A stretch of 64,000 bases of DNA from Brachymonas denitrificans (GCF_907163135.1 NZ_CAJQUA010000001.1:387001-451000); one strand, 5' to 3'; counted from the first letter of the stretch, positions 41,881-51,790 are shown. The notes: generated by a model not told the origin, from the letters alone. Program-made: numbers and translations.

Positions 41881-42534
41881 TCAGAAGCGGAAACGCGGCG
41901 TTTCGGGGAAGCCTTCCAGACGCGGAATGATCACGTCCCAAGGCTTGGTGGTGTCGAAGGTGCCGGAGTTGACGCGCGTGACGAGGTTGACGTGCATCAT
42001 CGGCTCGTGGCCGACCACGGCGATCAGGCGGCCGCCGTTGCTGAGTTTGTCCTGCAGTTCATGCGGGATGGCAGGGACGGAACCGCACAGCACGATGGCA
42101 TCGAAGGGGCCGTTGGCCAAGGCACCGGCCAGGCCATCGCCATGGCGCACGTCCACGTTGGTGATGCCGGCATTGCGCAGGTTGTCCACCGTCTGCTTGA
42201 CCAGTTCGGCACGGGTTTCGAAGGCCAGCACCTGCTGGCTGCGACGGGCCAGCAGAGCCGTCATGTAGCCGGTGCCGGTACCGATCTGCAGCACCTTGTC
42301 GGTGGGCTTGAGTTGCAGATCCTGCACCAGACGCGCCTGCACGCGCGGGGCCAGCATCACCTGACCGTGGCCGATCGGCACTTCCAGATCCATGAAGGCC
42401 AGGTCACGGTGTTCGGGCGGACAGAAATCTTCCCGCTTGACCTCTTCCATCAGTTCCAGAACCTGGTCATCCAGCACGTTCCAGGGGCGGATTTGCTGCT
42501 GGATCATGTTGAAACGGGCTTGTTCGATGTTCAT
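41881..42534 (-). CDS. pcm: Protein-L-isoaspartate O-methyltransferase family protein
   Basis: This 217-residue SAM methyltransferase of the isoaspartate-repair family has MIQQQIRPWNVLDDQVLELMEEVKREDFCPPEHRDLAFMDLEVPIGHGQVMLAP at the start. SAM motif I (KVLQIGTGTGYMTALLA) and the post-motif (FDAIVLCGSVPAIP) follow. The first canonical motif is GTGTGY. This Burkholderiales branch differs from E. coli Pcm in its N-terminus and may have another methyl acceptor, so the symbol is tentative. It is cotranscribed with the rhodanese gene. Confidence 0.85.
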   Translation of the reverse strand: MNIEQARFNMIQQQIRPWNVLDDQVLELMEEVKREDFCPPEHRDLAFMDLEVPIGHGQVMLAPRVQARLVQDLQLKPTDKVLQIGTGTGYMTALLARRSQQVLAFETRAELVKQTVDNLRNAGITNVDVRHGDGLAGALANGPFDAIVLCGSVPAIPHELQDKLSNGGRLIAVVGHEPMMHVNLVTRVNSGTFDTTKPWDVIIPRLEGFPETPRFRF

Positions 42535-42743
42535 GCTTGCTCCGGCATGTGCGCTTGTGCGGCGCAGGTTGTACAGACGAATTTACTTATTTTAACGTGG
42601 GATACGGTCGAATCCGTCTTGGCATGCTGCAGCGCACCGCAGCACGGGGGCATCACCAAAAAGGGTGTCTCGAAACTGTCATATGCGTTTCGCAACATTT
42701 GCACCCACGCTGCTGCATTGGCAGTCCTTTCCCAAAGCCCCGC

Positions 42744-43301
42744 ATGAACCGATTTGTCCTGACCTGCCTGCTGTGCATGCTGCCTGCTGCGGCGCACGCC
42801 GACTCCCTGCTGCAACGCGCAGCCGGGGCCGTATCCAGCCGTTGGGCCGAAACGGGCGGCGAGCGGGGCAAGGTGGATCTGTACCTGCCGCTCTACGCCT
42901 GGCACAACCGCAGCGTGTACAGCCCGGAGGAGCGGGCGCTGCTGAGCGAACGACCGCTGGGCCTGGGCGTGGGTGGCAGCGCCCTGACGCCGGACGGTTC
43001 CAGCCATTACAGCTTCTATGCCCTGGCCTTCCGCGATTCCGAGGGCGATGTGCAGCCCATCGCAGGCTATCTTCAGACCTGGCGCATGCAGTCTGGCGGG
43101 CTGTTCGCCGGCCTGGGCTACACCGCCTTCGTCACCGCACGCAGGCACTTCCATCGCTACCTGCCGTTTCCCGGCGTGCTTCCGGTGGTGGAGCTGGGCT
43201 ATGGCGATTTCTCGCTGTATGCGACCTATATCCCTGGCGGCAGGACCGATGGGCGGCGCTATGGCAATATCGCGTTTGTAATGGGCCGATACGCATTCTG
43301 A
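42744..43301 (+). CDS. pagP: Lipid A palmitoyltransferase
   Basis: This 185-residue outer-membrane enzyme moves palmitate from phospholipid to lipid A, resisting antimicrobial peptides. A signal peptide (MNRFVLTCLLCMLPAAAHAD) is followed by an amphipathic helix and the 8-strand barrel. The catalytic His is in LYLPLYAWHNRSVYSPE, and the Asp-Ser pair is in YALAFRDSEGD. The C-terminus FVMGRYAF ends in Phe as expected for an outer-membrane barrel. The frame is open upstream but without signal features. No phoP-type box was identified in the 209 bp before it. msrA follows 4 bp later. Confidence 0.92.
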   Translation: MNRFVLTCLLCMLPAAAHADSLLQRAAGAVSSRWAETGGERGKVDLYLPLYAWHNRSVYSPEERALLSERPLGLGVGGSALTPDGSSHYSFYALAFRDSEGDVQPIAGYLQTWRMQSGGLFAGLGYTAFVTARRHFHRYLPFPGVLPVVELGYGDFSLYATYIPGGRTDGRRYGNIAFVMGRYAF

Positions 43302-43305
43302 GGAG

Positions 43306-43866
43306 ATGAACGCCATGGCAGAGCAAACGCAACAAGTTCCGGAAACCTCGGTGATCTGGCTGGCTGGCGGCTGCTTCTGGTGCATGGAAGCGGTATTCCA
43401 GCAGGTGCGTGGCGTGTTGTCCGTGGAGAACGGCTACGCCAATGGCGACGGTCGAACGGTGGACTACGAGGCGGTATGCAGCGGCACCACTGGCTACGCC
43501 GAAGTGGTGCGGCTGGAGTTCGACCCGCGCGAGATTGCGCTGGAACAGATCCTGGCGATCTTCTTCACCGTGCATGATCCCACCAGCCTGAACCGGCAGG
43601 GTGCGGACGTCGGTACGCAATACCGCAGCGGTATCTACTGCGCCAGCGAAGCACAGTTGAACGAGGTCCGGGCCTGGGTGGAGCTGGCGCGCAGGCATTA
43701 CGACCGTCCGGTCGTGACCGAACTCGCGCTGGTTCAGGATTACCAGCGCGCGGAAGACTATCACCAGGACTATTTCAACCAGCATCCCCACCAGGGCTAT
43801 TGCGCCATGGTGGTGGCGCCCAAGGTGGAAAAATTCCGGCAGGTGTTTGCCGGCTGGCAGCGCTAG
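43306..43866 (+). CDS. msrA: Peptide methionine sulfoxide reductase A
   Basis: This 186-residue enzyme reduces methionine-S-sulfoxide. The catalytic motif is WLAGGCFWCMEAVFQQVRGV, followed by NGYANGDGRTVDYEAVCSGTTGYAEVV, FFTVHDPTSLNRQGADVGTQYRSGIY, and YHQDYFNQHPHQGYC with a possible resolving Cys near the end. It is 4 bp after pagP, so the two are probably cotranscribed as envelope and oxidative-stress functions. An alternative ATG at 43315 would shorten it by three residues. Confidence 0.96.
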   Translation: MNAMAEQTQQVPETSVIWLAGGCFWCMEAVFQQVRGVLSVENGYANGDGRTVDYEAVCSGTTGYAEVVRLEFDPREIALEQILAIFFTVHDPTSLNRQGADVGTQYRSGIYCASEAQLNEVRAWVELARRHYDRPVVTELALVQDYQRAEDYHQDYFNQHPHQGYCAMVVAPKVEKFRQVFAGWQR

Positions 43867-43954
43867 TCGGGCCGGCGCGTGCGCCCGTCTGCATGCGCTG
43901 CAGCACAGCCAGCGAAAAGCGGAAGGCCGGAACTCGCTGTTCGATCGGGGGAAC

Positions 43955-44605
43955 TCAGGGCGCCAGGCGCTCGCGCAGCCAGCTGCCATCCGCCTGCTGT
44001 CGGTAGCGCAGGCGGTCGTGCAGGCGGCTTTTGCGGCCCTGCCAGAATTCCCACTGGTCCGGCACCAGACGGAAGCCACCCCAGTGCGGCGGGCGTGGCG
44101 GCTGCAGCAGAAACTGGGCGCCATAGCGCGCGGCCGCCGTCACCAGTTCGGTGCGGCCCTCGATGACTTCGCTCTGCGGGCTGGCCCAGGCGCCGATGCG
44201 GTGGTCCAGCGGGCGCGACTGGAAGTAGGCATCGCTTTCCTCGTCGGCCACCTTGTGCACGCGGCCCTCGATACGCACCACGCGTTCGAGTTCGACCCAG
44301 TGGAACTGCAGTGCGGCAAACGGGTTGCCGGCCAGCTGGCGGCCCTTGCGGCTCTGGTAGTTGGTGAACCAGGTGATACCGCGCTCGTCGTAGCCCTTGA
44401 TCAGTACCACGCGGGTGCTGGGGCGCAGGTCGTTGCCGACGGTGGCCAGGGTCATGGCATTGGGTTCGGGCACCTGGGCCTTGAAGGCTTCATCGAGCCA
44501 TTGCGCAAACTGCTGCATCGGATCTGCATGCGAGGCGTTTTCGTTGAGTTCGGCGCGTTCGTAGCTTTTGCGCAGATGGGCGATATCGGGGTGGCCGGTG
44601 TTCAT
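43955..44605 (-). CDS. pdxH: Pyridoxine/pyridoxamine 5'-phosphate oxidase
   Basis: This 216-residue FMN enzyme makes pyridoxal 5'-phosphate. Motifs: [40 protein letters not shown] near the FMN site, [33 protein letters not shown], and the C-terminal [30 protein letters not shown]. The start at [22 protein letters not shown] is the normal one. It is convergent with msrA and divergent from the OmpA-like gene. Confidence 0.96.
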   Translation of the reverse strand: MNTGHPDIAHLRKSYERAELNENASHADPMQQFAQWLDEAFKAQVPEPNAMTLATVGNDLRPSTRVVLIKGYDERGITWFTNYQSRKGRQLAGNPFAALQFHWVELERVVRIEGRVHKVADEESDAYFQSRPLDHRIGAWASPQSEVIEGRTELVTAAARYGAQFLLQPPRPPHWGGFRLVPDQWEFWQGRKSRLHDRLRYRQQADGSWLRERLAP

Positions 44606-44732
44606 GGGGTGTTGTAAGGAGGCGTAAGACACTGATACTTTACAATAGCCGGCGATAGCACAGGTGCCGGACTGGTTTCGTTGCCTGTGGGCAGGATTTT
44701 TTCTTTCCATACCATCCCCTACTGGAGCAAAC

Positions 44733-45365
44733 ATGGCTTTCAACATCAATGATGACGACCGCGAACAGAAGACGGTCGTCGGTTTCCTGATCGGCGCCGT
44801 TGTGCTGCTGGCGATTGCGCTGGCTGTCGGTTTCGGCATGTCGCGTGCCGGCGTGTTTGGCAAGAAGGATGGCGCTGCCTCCCTGGGTGCCAGCGCCGTG
44901 GCAGCCGCTGACGCCGCTTCCGCAGCCGTGGCCGCTTCCGATGCAGCATCCGATGCCGCCTCCGGCTCTGCCGCTGCTTCCGGCAGCGCTGCGTCCGCTG
45001 CTGATCAGGGCGCTGCCGCCCAGGCCGGTGCCGACGAAGCCAGCGTGAAGGTGGTGGACGGCGTGGTGCGCTTCTACTTTGCCAGCGGCAAGGCCGAACT
45101 GGCCGGCGGTGCCAAGGAAGCCCTGGCGGATGCCGTGGCTGCTGCCAAGGCCGGCAAGAAGCTGGTGCTGAGCGGCTACCACGACAGCACGGGCGATCCG
45201 GCCAAGAATGCCGAGCTGGCCAAGCAGCGTGCCTTTGCCGTGCGTGATGCCCTGGTCGCCGAAGGCGTTGCCGAAAGCAGCATCGACCTGAAGAAGCCCG
45301 AAATCATGCCCGACAGCAAGGGCAACGATCCCGAAGCCCGTCGCGTGGACGTGAAGATCGACTGA
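44733..45365 (+). CDS. Inner-membrane-anchored OmpA-like protein with Ala/Ser linker
   Basis: This 210-residue protein has a short cytoplasmic start ([13 protein letters not shown]), one transmembrane helix ([23 protein letters not shown]), and a 50-residue low-complexity Ala/Ser/Asp/Gly linker ([20 protein letters not shown]). An OmpA-like domain follows ([48 protein letters not shown]). It should span from the inner membrane to the cell wall. The OmpA signature is slightly unusual, with SGYHDSTGD for the common GHTDxxG. It is a one-gene unit with a 14-bp hairpin terminator. Confidence 0.87.
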   Translation: MAFNINDDDREQKTVVGFLIGAVVLLAIALAVGFGMSRAGVFGKKDGAASLGASAVAAADAASAAVAASDAASDAASGSAAASGSAASAADQGAAAQAGADEASVKVVDGVVRFYFASGKAELAGGAKEALADAVAAAKAGKKLVLSGYHDSTGDPAKNAELAKQRAFAVRDALVAEGVAESSIDLKKPEIMPDSKGNDPEARRVDVKID

Positions 45366-45425
45366 TCGGTTTTCATCTGGATCCCTGGCTTGCGCAGTGC
45401 TGGTCAGGGATGCTGAAATGAACGA

Positions 45426-45461
45426 AGCGCCCCAAGGTTGCAGAACCTTGGGGCGCTTTTT
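45426..45461. terminator. Strong bidirectional terminator
   Basis: A perfect 14-bp stem (AGCGCCCCAAGGTT / AACCTTGGGGCGCT) with a GCAG loop and a T-run. It ends the OmpA-like gene and may also terminate leftward gloA transcription. Confidence 0.92.
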
Positions 45462-45498
45462 GCTGGATCAGCAGGTAGGCGCCGTGGGACTGGGTGGA

Positions 45499-45906
45499 TC
45501 AGAACTTGTCCATGCCCGCGGTTCCGGCACGCTGGATCAGTTCCACCTTGTAGCCGTCCGGATCCTGCACGAAGGCTATTTCGCTGGTGCCACCCTTGAC
45601 CGGCCCGGCTTCACGCGTGATGGTGCCGCCGGCTGCGCGGATTTTCTCGACGGCGGCGTATACGTCCGGCACGCCAATGGCCAGATGGCCATAGGCGGTG
45701 CCCATGTCGTAGCTTTCGGTGCCGTAGTTGTAGGTCAGTTCCAGCTCGGCCTGGGCCGGGTTGGCTTCGAAGCCGAGAAAGGCCAGCGTGTACTGGTATT
45801 CGGGGTTGTCCGCAGTGCGCAGCAACTGCATGCCCAGTACCTGGGTGTAGAAATCGATGGAGCGCTGCAGATTGCCGACACGCAGCATGGTGTGGAGGAT
45901 TCGCAT
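45499..45906 (-). CDS. gloA: Lactoylglutathione lyase (glyoxalase I)
   Basis: This 135-residue metalloenzyme converts the methylglyoxal-glutathione adduct to lactoylglutathione. The metal ligands are seen as His5 ([12 protein letters not shown]), Glu in [10 protein letters not shown], His in GHLAIGV, and Glu in [24 protein letters not shown] and FVQDPDGY are further hallmarks. Size is that of the nickel-type bacterial enzyme. The leftward gene is alone. Confidence 0.95.
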   Translation of the reverse strand: MRILHTMLRVGNLQRSIDFYTQVLGMQLLRTADNPEYQYTLAFLGFEANPAQAELELTYNYGTESYDMGTAYGHLAIGVPDVYAAVEKIRAAGGTITREAGPVKGGTSEIAFVQDPDGYKVELIQRAGTAGMDKF

Positions 45907-45996
45907 GGGATGAAGGTCAGGTCAGGGATTGGGAAAGTGCGCCGGAGCGCGCACGGTCAAGTGTGCCATATCCCTGACTGACATCCACGGCATGCC

Positions 45997-46854
45997 TCAG
46001 CGTGGCGGATCCGGTACAAAGCCGCTGTCTGCCGGGAAGGGCTGCGGGGTTGCGGGGCGTGGCGGTTCCCACGGGCGGATGATGCCGCGGGTGCGCAGGT
46101 TGGCCAGGCTGTCGTAGCGGATGCGGATGACTTCAGCCGGCGTGGTGCTGGCGCGCACGAAGCGCGTGGTGCTCACCTCTGACGATTCACGCTCGCCGTG
46201 CCCGGTGCCCAGGCCGGGAGAGGCCTGGGTGCGCGCCTCGTCCCGCAGCGGCGGCATGGTACCCGGGCGGGAGGCCTCTGCGGCAGCGCTGTCCTGACCG
46301 CGCAGCGAGCCGGCCGGGGCTTCGCCACGCTCGGGCGTGGCGCGTGGCCAAGGGCGGATCGGTGGATAGACCGGCCGGCGTTCGGGAAACACGGCCACGC
46401 CAATCACGCCGATGTCATCGGGCCGCCCGGTGCGGCTGGCGTAGGAGTGGCGCGGCTGAGTGAAGTGGAAAGCGGCGATTTCGTTCAGGTTCTTGCGCCA
46501 GCCGGCAATCTCGCTGTACTGGTGCGGGTCGAACACGTAGCCGTCCTGCAGCGTGCTGGCAGTCTGGCCGGTGACGATGTTGACGCCATCCACCGACATG
46601 ACGGCCAGCGCGCGCCGTCCCTGCAGGTTGCGCACGCCGATGGCGTAGCGTGCCCCTGGCTGGCCGGCGACCCAGTATTCGCCTTGGTGCGTGTAGACGG
46701 GCAACGCCTGGCCGGTGTTGCGGTCGATCACCTGCACATCCATGGTGTTGCCGACGGCGCTGGCCTGCTGGGTTGCGGCCAGGCCGCCGAGGAGCAAGGC
46801 GGCGAGCAGGGGCTGGCGCAGGCGGAACAGGGGACGGGAATGGGTGACTGGCAT
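45997..46854 (-). CDS. Secreted protein of unknown function with Pro/Arg-rich tail
   Basis: This 285-residue protein has a signal peptide (basic start, PLLAALLLGGLAATQQASA) and a first half that looks folded: VGNTMDVQVIDRNTGQALPVYTHQGEYWVAGQPGARYAIGVRNLQGRRALAVMSVDGVNIVTGQTA, then the AGWRKNLNEIAAFHFTQPRHSYASRTGRPDDIGVIGVAVFPERRP stretch. The second half is low-complexity, rich in Pro, Arg, Ala and Ser. No known family motif is recognised, though the first half is well organised and resembles conserved exported proteins of Burkholderiales. It is divergent from the ArsR regulator, with 196 bp between them, so regulation by it is possible. Confidence 0.75.
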   Translation of the reverse strand: MPVTHSRPLFRLRQPLLAALLLGGLAATQQASAVGNTMDVQVIDRNTGQALPVYTHQGEYWVAGQPGARYAIGVRNLQGRRALAVMSVDGVNIVTGQTASTLQDGYVFDPHQYSEIAGWRKNLNEIAAFHFTQPRHSYASRTGRPDDIGVIGVAVFPERRPVYPPIRPWPRATPERGEAPAGSLRGQDSAAAEASRPGTMPPLRDEARTQASPGLGTGHGERESSEVSTTRFVRASTTPAEVIRIRYDSLANLRTRGIIRPWEPPRPATPQPFPADSGFVPDPPR

Positions 46855-47050
46855 GGCAGGCTCCTTGAATTGGGCTGACAATTTTCTGACCATTCTCGCC
46901 CATTGGTGCGCACCGTGGGTCACCGAAGGTGCAAAGGTGTAAACGGATGTTGACGCAGTTGATATGCGGCAAGGGCTATCGGGGTTGCCCCTCTTGCGAA
47001 CCCCCGTGGGCAGGGGATAATCTGCAGGTTCGATAGAAAGTTACCATCCG

Positions 47051-47362
47051 ATGACTGCACCCATCATTGACATGGGCCATATGCAACAGGCGGCTCAAGA
47101 GGCTACCCAGATGTTGCGCGTGCTGGCCAATGAAAACCGCCTGCTGCTGCTGTGCCAGCTCAGCCAGGGCGAGAAATCCGTAGGCGAACTGGAAACCCTG
47201 CTCGGGATCCGGCAGCCGACCCTGTCCCAGCAACTGGGCGTGTTGCGCAACGAAGGTCTGGTGCAGACGCGCCGGGAGGGCAAGCAGATCATCTACCGCG
47301 TGGTGGATGAGCGCGCACAGCGTCTGCTCGAGACGCTGTACGGCATGTACTGCAGCTGCTGA
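47051..47362 (+). CDS. ArsR-family repressor with BigR/SqrR-like cysteine pair
   Basis: This 103-residue winged-helix regulator contains MLRVLANENRLLLLCQLSQGEKSVGELETLLGIRQPTLSQQLGVLRNEGLVQTRREGKQIIYRVVD, the standard ArsR DNA-binding domain. Cysteines lie at 35, 101 and 103. Cys35 and Cys101 are 66 residues apart, the same distance as the two persulfide-sensing cysteines of BigR and SqrR, whereas the metal-binding CxC of ArsR/SmtB is not at the usual place. Thus it is a candidate sulfide/persulfide or redox sensor (inference). No target with sulfur function is adjacent; the divergent secreted-protein gene is a possible one. Confidence 0.85.
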   Translation: MTAPIIDMGHMQQAAQEATQMLRVLANENRLLLLCQLSQGEKSVGELETLLGIRQPTLSQQLGVLRNEGLVQTRREGKQIIYRVVDERAQRLLETLYGMYCSC

Positions 47363-47404
47363 GCCACGATTTTCCTTGCCTGCTGCAGCAGGCAGACAGC
47401 AAAA

Positions 47405-47425
47405 ACGGCCGGAAATTCCAGCCGT
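47405..47425 (-). terminator. Terminator of rhlE
   Basis: An 8-bp stem (ACGGCTGG / CCGGCCGT on the minus strand, with one G-T pair) and a 5-base loop is followed by TTTTT, 50 bp after the rhlE stop. A second perfect palindrome (47377-47393) between it and the ArsR gene may serve the opposite strand but has no T-run. Confidence 0.75.
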
Positions 47426-47474
47426 GATGCATTGATTGCGCCTGCGCCAGCTCGGCGCAGGCTGTCAGGCTGGC

Positions 47475-49277
47475 TTACCAGCCGCCGTAGTTGCCACCGC
47501 CTCCGCGGTTGCCGCCGCGCTTGTTGCCGGAAGTACGGTTGCTGCGGCGGATGCTGTCCACGCTGGTGCGCAGCGGATCGGGCTGGCCGCCGTTGCCCTG
47601 GCTGCGCGGCACGCCAAAGTCGTGCAGGCGGAAGGGCGCGCTCTCGTGGCTGCGCGGCTGGGCTTCGCCACCGCCATGGCGCGGGCCCTGACGACGCTGG
47701 CCGTTGTTGTTGCGGTTGCCACCCTGGCCTTGTCCCTGGTTCTGGCGCGGCGCGCGCGGTGCACGCTCCTGCATGGAGGGCGCATTGCCTTCGCCCTGGC
47801 CCTCGCTGCGCTGGCCACCACCACCGCTGCGGAAGCGGTTGCGACGGCGACGCGTGCGCTCCTGGCCTTCGGGACGCTGGCCGTCCTGTGCGGGGCGATT
47901 GTCCTGGTCCGTCAGATCGGCCGGATCGGTTTCGGCATCATGCCCCGCAGCGCGGGAAGCGGCCTGGGCCACCGGCTTGCGGTGGCCGCCTTGCGGCTTG
48001 CCGGCCTTGTTCTCGCGGATGCGCTGCATCATCTCCTGGCGCGCGGCCTTGGCGGCGGCAGCCATTACCTCGCGGCCCGGCGGCTTGCCGGCACCGCCCC
48101 ACAGGGTCTGGCGACCCATGGCGATCGGCTCGGCCTTTTCGCCTTCATCCGGGCCGAAGCCCTCGATGAACTGCACCGGAATCTGCTGGCGCGTGAATTT
48201 CTCGATGGCGTGCATGAAGCCTTCCTCGTCCATGCAGACCAGGTTGACGGCTTCGCCGCTGGCGCCGGCGCGACCGGTACGGCCGATGCGGTGCACATAG
48301 TCTTCGGAGATATTCGGGATCTCGTAGTTCACCACGTGCGGCAGGTCGTCGATGTCGATGCCGCGGGCGGCGATGTCGGTGGCCACCAGCGCACGGATGT
48401 CGCCGCTCTTGAAGCCGGCCAGGGCCTGCGTGCGTGCCGTCTGGCTCTTGTTGCCGTGCAGCGCCATGGCGGTGATGCCGTTCTTGTTCAGGTATTCGGC
48501 CACGTGGTTGGCGCCGAACTTGGTGCGGGTGAACACCAGCACCTGACTCCAGTTGCGCTCCTGGATGATGTGCGCCAGCAGCGCCTTCTTCTTGGCGCGG
48601 CCCACCGGGTGGATCACCTGCGTGATGCGCTGCACCGTGGTGTTGCGCGGCGTCACCTGCACCTGTTTTGGATCATGCAGCAGGCGGCTGGCCAGATCGC
48701 GGATCTCGTCGCTGAAGGTGGCGGAGAACAGCAGGCTCTGTTTTTGCGCCGGCAGCAGGGCCAGCACCTTCTTCACGTCATGGATGAAGCCCATGTCGAG
48801 CATGCGGTCGGCTTCGTCCAGCACCAGGATTTCGACCTGGCTCAGGTCGAGCGCGCCCTGGCCATGCAGGTCGAGCAGACGGCCGGGGGTGGCGACCAGC
48901 ACGTCCACGCCTTTTTGCAGGCGCTGGATTTGCGGGTTCATGCCGACGCCGCCGAAGATCACGGCAGACGTCATCTTGAGGTTCTTGCCGTACTGCTGCA
49001 CGGATTCTTCCACCTGGGCAGCGAGTTCACGCGTGGGGCAGAGCACCAGCGAACGCACCTGGCCGCGCGCGGCGGGGGTGCCTTCGCTCAGGCGCTGCAG
49101 CATGGGCAGGGTAAAGGCCGCGGTCTTGCCGGTGCCGGTCTGGGCACCGCCGAGCAGATCGTTGCCGGCGAGGACGAGGGGAATGGCCTCGACCTGGATG
49201 GGGGTCGGCGTCTCGTAGCCGAGATCGCGCACAGCAGAAACAATGGCTGGCGCCAGTTGCAGGTCTTCAAAATTCAT
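47475..49277 (-). CDS. rhlE: DEAD-box RNA helicase, RhlE-type, with long basic tail
   Basis: This 600-residue helicase unwinds structured RNA, probably in ribosome assembly or mRNA decay. Motifs in order: Q motif [66 protein letters not shown], then the second domain with [14 protein letters not shown] and [12 protein letters not shown]. After about residue 380 the tail is low-complexity and basic, with [17 protein letters not shown] and [14 protein letters not shown] at the end, which would bind RNA nonspecifically. Start at [10 protein letters not shown] is the family start. Divergent from ettA. Confidence 0.94.
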   Translation of the reverse strand: MNFEDLQLAPAIVSAVRDLGYETPTPIQVEAIPLVLAGNDLLGGAQTGTGKTAAFTLPMLQRLSEGTPAARGQVRSLVLCPTRELAAQVEESVQQYGKNLKMTSAVIFGGVGMNPQIQRLQKGVDVLVATPGRLLDLHGQGALDLSQVEILVLDEADRMLDMGFIHDVKKVLALLPAQKQSLLFSATFSDEIRDLASRLLHDPKQVQVTPRNTTVQRITQVIHPVGRAKKKALLAHIIQERNWSQVLVFTRTKFGANHVAEYLNKNGITAMALHGNKSQTARTQALAGFKSGDIRALVATDIAARGIDIDDLPHVVNYEIPNISEDYVHRIGRTGRAGASGEAVNLVCMDEEGFMHAIEKFTRQQIPVQFIEGFGPDEGEKAEPIAMGRQTLWGGAGKPPGREVMAAAAKAARQEMMQRIRENKAGKPQGGHRKPVAQAASRAAGHDAETDPADLTDQDNRPAQDGQRPEGQERTRRRRNRFRSGGGGQRSEGQGEGNAPSMQERAPRAPRQNQGQGQGGNRNNNGQRRQGPRHGGGEAQPRSHESAPFRLHDFGVPRSQGNGGQPDPLRTSVDSIRRSNRTSGNKRGGNRGGGGNYGGW

Positions 49278-49594
49278 GCGAGAGGAGCACCTTGCAAGGT
49301 GCAATGGCGTTGGCTGTTTGCGGCTGCTGCTAGGCAGGCGGCGCAGAACCAGTGAGAAGCCAACGGAGTTTCCAGAGAAGCCGGGCCGGTGTGAAAACCG
49401 TGGGCGCGGCATGCAGCAAAATGCTGGTGTTGCCATGCACTGGTGGTGGCAACAGCAAGTATTGTCGCATGCTGGGATAATGGAGGGCAAAGAAATTTGC
49501 CAGCAAGCGTAAATTTTTGACAATTGCAGCCCGAAACAGCCCGCCCGCACAGGGTGTGGCGGCTGCCACCTCATCCGTATTACAAGGAAAATCC
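49278..49594. other. Divergent upstream region of rhlE and ettA
   Basis: This 317-bp gap must hold the promoters of both leftward rhlE and rightward ettA. No gene is supported. An AAGGAAA-like ribosome-binding site occurs just before the ettA start. The first half keeps codon-like GC structure but no conserved product. Confidence 0.45.
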
Positions 49595-51256
49595 ATGGCC
49601 CAGTACGTCTATTCCATGAATCGCGTCAGCAAGATCGTGCCGCCCAAGCGCCAGATCCTGAAGGACATTTCGCTCAGCTTCTTTCCCGGCGCCAAGATCG
49701 GTGTGCTGGGCCTGAACGGCTCGGGCAAGTCCACGCTGCTCAAGATCATGGCCGGCATCGACAAGGAAATCGAAGGCGAAGCCACCCCGATGCCGGGGCT
49801 GGACATCGGCTACCTGCCGCAGGAGCCGCAACTCAACCCCGAGCACACCGTGCGCGAGGCGGTGGAAGAGGCGATGAAGGAAGTCAACGACGCCCGCGCC
49901 CGCCTGGAAGAAATCTACGCCGCCTATGCCGAGCCGGACGCCGACTTCGACGCGCTGAGTGAAGAACAGGGCAAGCTGGAGGCCATCATTGCCGCGGCCG
50001 GCACCGACAGCGAACACCAGCTCGAGATCGCTGCCGACGCACTGCGCCTGCCGCCCTGGGAGGCCGTGATCGGCAAACTCTCCGGTGGTGAAAAACGCCG
50101 TGTGGCGCTGTGCAAGCTGCTGCTCTCCAAGCCCGACATGCTGCTGCTGGACGAGCCCACCAACCACCTGGACGCCGAATCGGTGGAGTGGCTGGAAATC
50201 TTTCTGCAGCGCTTTCCGGGCACCGTGGTGGCCATCACGCACGACCGCTACTTCCTCGACAACGCCGCCGAGTGGATTCTGGAACTGGACCGCGGCCACG
50301 GCATTCCCTACAAGGGCAACTACAGCACCTGGCTGGAGCAGAAGGAAGCGCGTCTGGAACAGGAGCAGCGCACCGAAGACGCCCGCACCAAGGCCATGAA
50401 GAAGGAACTGGAATGGGCGCGCCAGAACCCGAAGGGCCGTCAGGCCAAGAGCAAGGCGCGTCTGGCCCGCTTCGAGGAACTGAGTGACTACGAATACCAG
50501 AAGCGCAACGAGACGCAGGAAATCTTCATTCCGGTGGCCGAGCGTCTGGGCACCGAGGTGATCGAGTTCACCAATGTGAGCAAGTCCTTTGGCGACCGCC
50601 TGCTGATCGACAATCTGAGCTTCAAGGTACCGGCGGGTGCCATCGTCGGCATCATCGGCCCGAACGGCGCGGGCAAGTCCACGCTGTTCAAGCTGGTGGC
50701 CGGCCTGGAGCAGCCGGACAGCGGCGAGGTGAAGATCGGCAAGACCGTGCAGATGGCCTTTGTCGACCAGCACCGCGATGACCTGGCCAACGACAAGACC
50801 GTGTGGGAAGACATCTCCGGCGGCCTGGACATCATCACCGTGGGCAAGTTCCAGATGCCAAGCCGTGCCTACTGCGGCCGCTTCAACTTCAACGGCGGCG
50901 ACCAGCAGAAGAAGGTCGGCATGCTGTCCGGTGGTGAGCGTGGCCGCCTGCACCTGGCCAAGACGCTGATGCAGGGCGGCAACGTGCTGCTGCTGGACGA
51001 ACCCTCCAACGACCTGGACGTGGAAACCCTGCGTGCGCTGGAAGACGCGCTGCTGGAGTTTGCCGGCAGCGTGATGGTAATCAGCCACGACCGCTGGTTC
51101 CTGGACCGCATCTGCACGCACATTCTGGCGGCAGAAGGCGATTCGCAGTGGGTATTCTTCGACGGCAACTACCAGGAGTACGAAGCCGACAAGATCAAGC
51201 GTCTCGGTGAAGAGGGTGCCAAGCCCAAGCGTGTGCGTTACAAGGCGCTGAAGTAA
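49595..51256 (+). CDS. ettA: Energy-dependent translational throttle protein EttA (ABC-F ATPase)
   Basis: This 553-residue soluble ABC-F protein binds the ribosomal E site and gates entry to elongation according to ATP/ADP. Two ATPase domains are complete: Walker [13 protein letters not shown] and [12 protein letters not shown], signatures [11 protein letters not shown] and [11 protein letters not shown], and Walker [15 protein letters not shown] and [14 protein letters not shown]. The inter-domain linker (about residues 240-310) is charged. Length matches EttA (555), starting [22 protein letters not shown]. Confidence 0.97.
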   Translation: MAQYVYSMNRVSKIVPPKRQILKDISLSFFPGAKIGVLGLNGSGKSTLLKIMAGIDKEIEGEATPMPGLDIGYLPQEPQLNPEHTVREAVEEAMKEVNDARARLEEIYAAYAEPDADFDALSEEQGKLEAIIAAAGTDSEHQLEIAADALRLPPWEAVIGKLSGGEKRRVALCKLLLSKPDMLLLDEPTNHLDAESVEWLEIFLQRFPGTVVAITHDRYFLDNAAEWILELDRGHGIPYKGNYSTWLEQKEARLEQEQRTEDARTKAMKKELEWARQNPKGRQAKSKARLARFEELSDYEYQKRNETQEIFIPVAERLGTEVIEFTNVSKSFGDRLLIDNLSFKVPAGAIVGIIGPNGAGKSTLFKLVAGLEQPDSGEVKIGKTVQMAFVDQHRDDLANDKTVWEDISGGLDIITVGKFQMPSRAYCGRFNFNGGDQQKKVGMLSGGERGRLHLAKTLMQGGNVLLLDEPSNDLDVETLRALEDALLEFAGSVMVISHDRWFLDRICTHILAAEGDSQWVFFDGNYQEYEADKIKRLGEEGAKPKRVRYKALK

Positions 51257-51286
51257 TCCCGAAACCGGTTGCCGGATTCGAACAGG

Positions 51287-51322
51287 AGCGGAGCAGGCTT
51301 GCGGGTCTGTTCCGCTTTTTTT
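51287..51322 (+). terminator. Terminator of ettA
   Basis: A 10-bp stem (AGCGGAGCAG with CTGTTCCGCT, one G-T pair) and a 10-base loop followed by seven Ts, 30 bp after the stop. Confidence 0.9.
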
Positions 51323-51397
51323 GTATCCCGGTGTTGCACCGTGGTGTTACCAGTCATGACAAGCCCTGACACCTGGTGGTGGTAGGCTGGCAGCACC

Positions 51398-51790
51398 ATG
51401 CGCCTGATTCCCTATTTCCTGGCCGATGCCATTCCCTTCACCGCCACACGCGAACAGGTGCTGGCGCACTATGGCCGTCCGCGTGCCGCACAGGGCAACA
51501 ACGTGGGGCTGAACGAGCTGGACTATGGGGACCTGATCGTGCGATTCCAGGACAACGGCCGGCTGGAGGAAATCACCCGGCGTTCGCCGCTGCTCTATCT
51601 GGGTGATGAACTGATCCCGTTTGCCCGGCTGGCCGATCATGTGCGCCGGCACGATGCGGCGGCATTCGAGCGGGGCGGATTCGTGGTGAGCCCGCGTTTC
51701 GGGCTGGCTTTCGATCCGGACTGTCCGCCGTGGATTACCGCGCTGGCGGCGCACTGCATTCCGACCTGGCGTGCCATGGGACAGACCTGA
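51398..51790 (+). CDS. Conserved-looking protein of unknown function
   Basis: This 130-residue protein starts MRLIPYFLADAIPFTATREQVLAHYGRPRAAQGNNVGLNELDYGDLIVRFQDNGRLEEIT and ends CPPWITALAAHCIPTWRAMG. It has alternating acidic and hydrophobic segments without signal peptide or membrane helix, so it should be a small cytosolic globular protein. I do not recognise a family; the pattern recalls small proteins of the SMI1/KNR4-neighbouring type, but that is weak. It stands alone between ettA and the methyltransferase. Confidence 0.65.
   Translation: MRLIPYFLADAIPFTATREQVLAHYGRPRAAQGNNVGLNELDYGDLIVRFQDNGRLEEITRRSPLLYLGDELIPFARLADHVRRHDAAAFERGGFVVSPRFGLAFDPDCPPWITALAAHCIPTWRAMGQT

Noticed and set aside
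47436-49355. A 639-codon rightward open frame opposite rhlE
   Set aside because: It mirrors the complete rhlE gene, with no Shine-Dalgarno and no recognisable domain.
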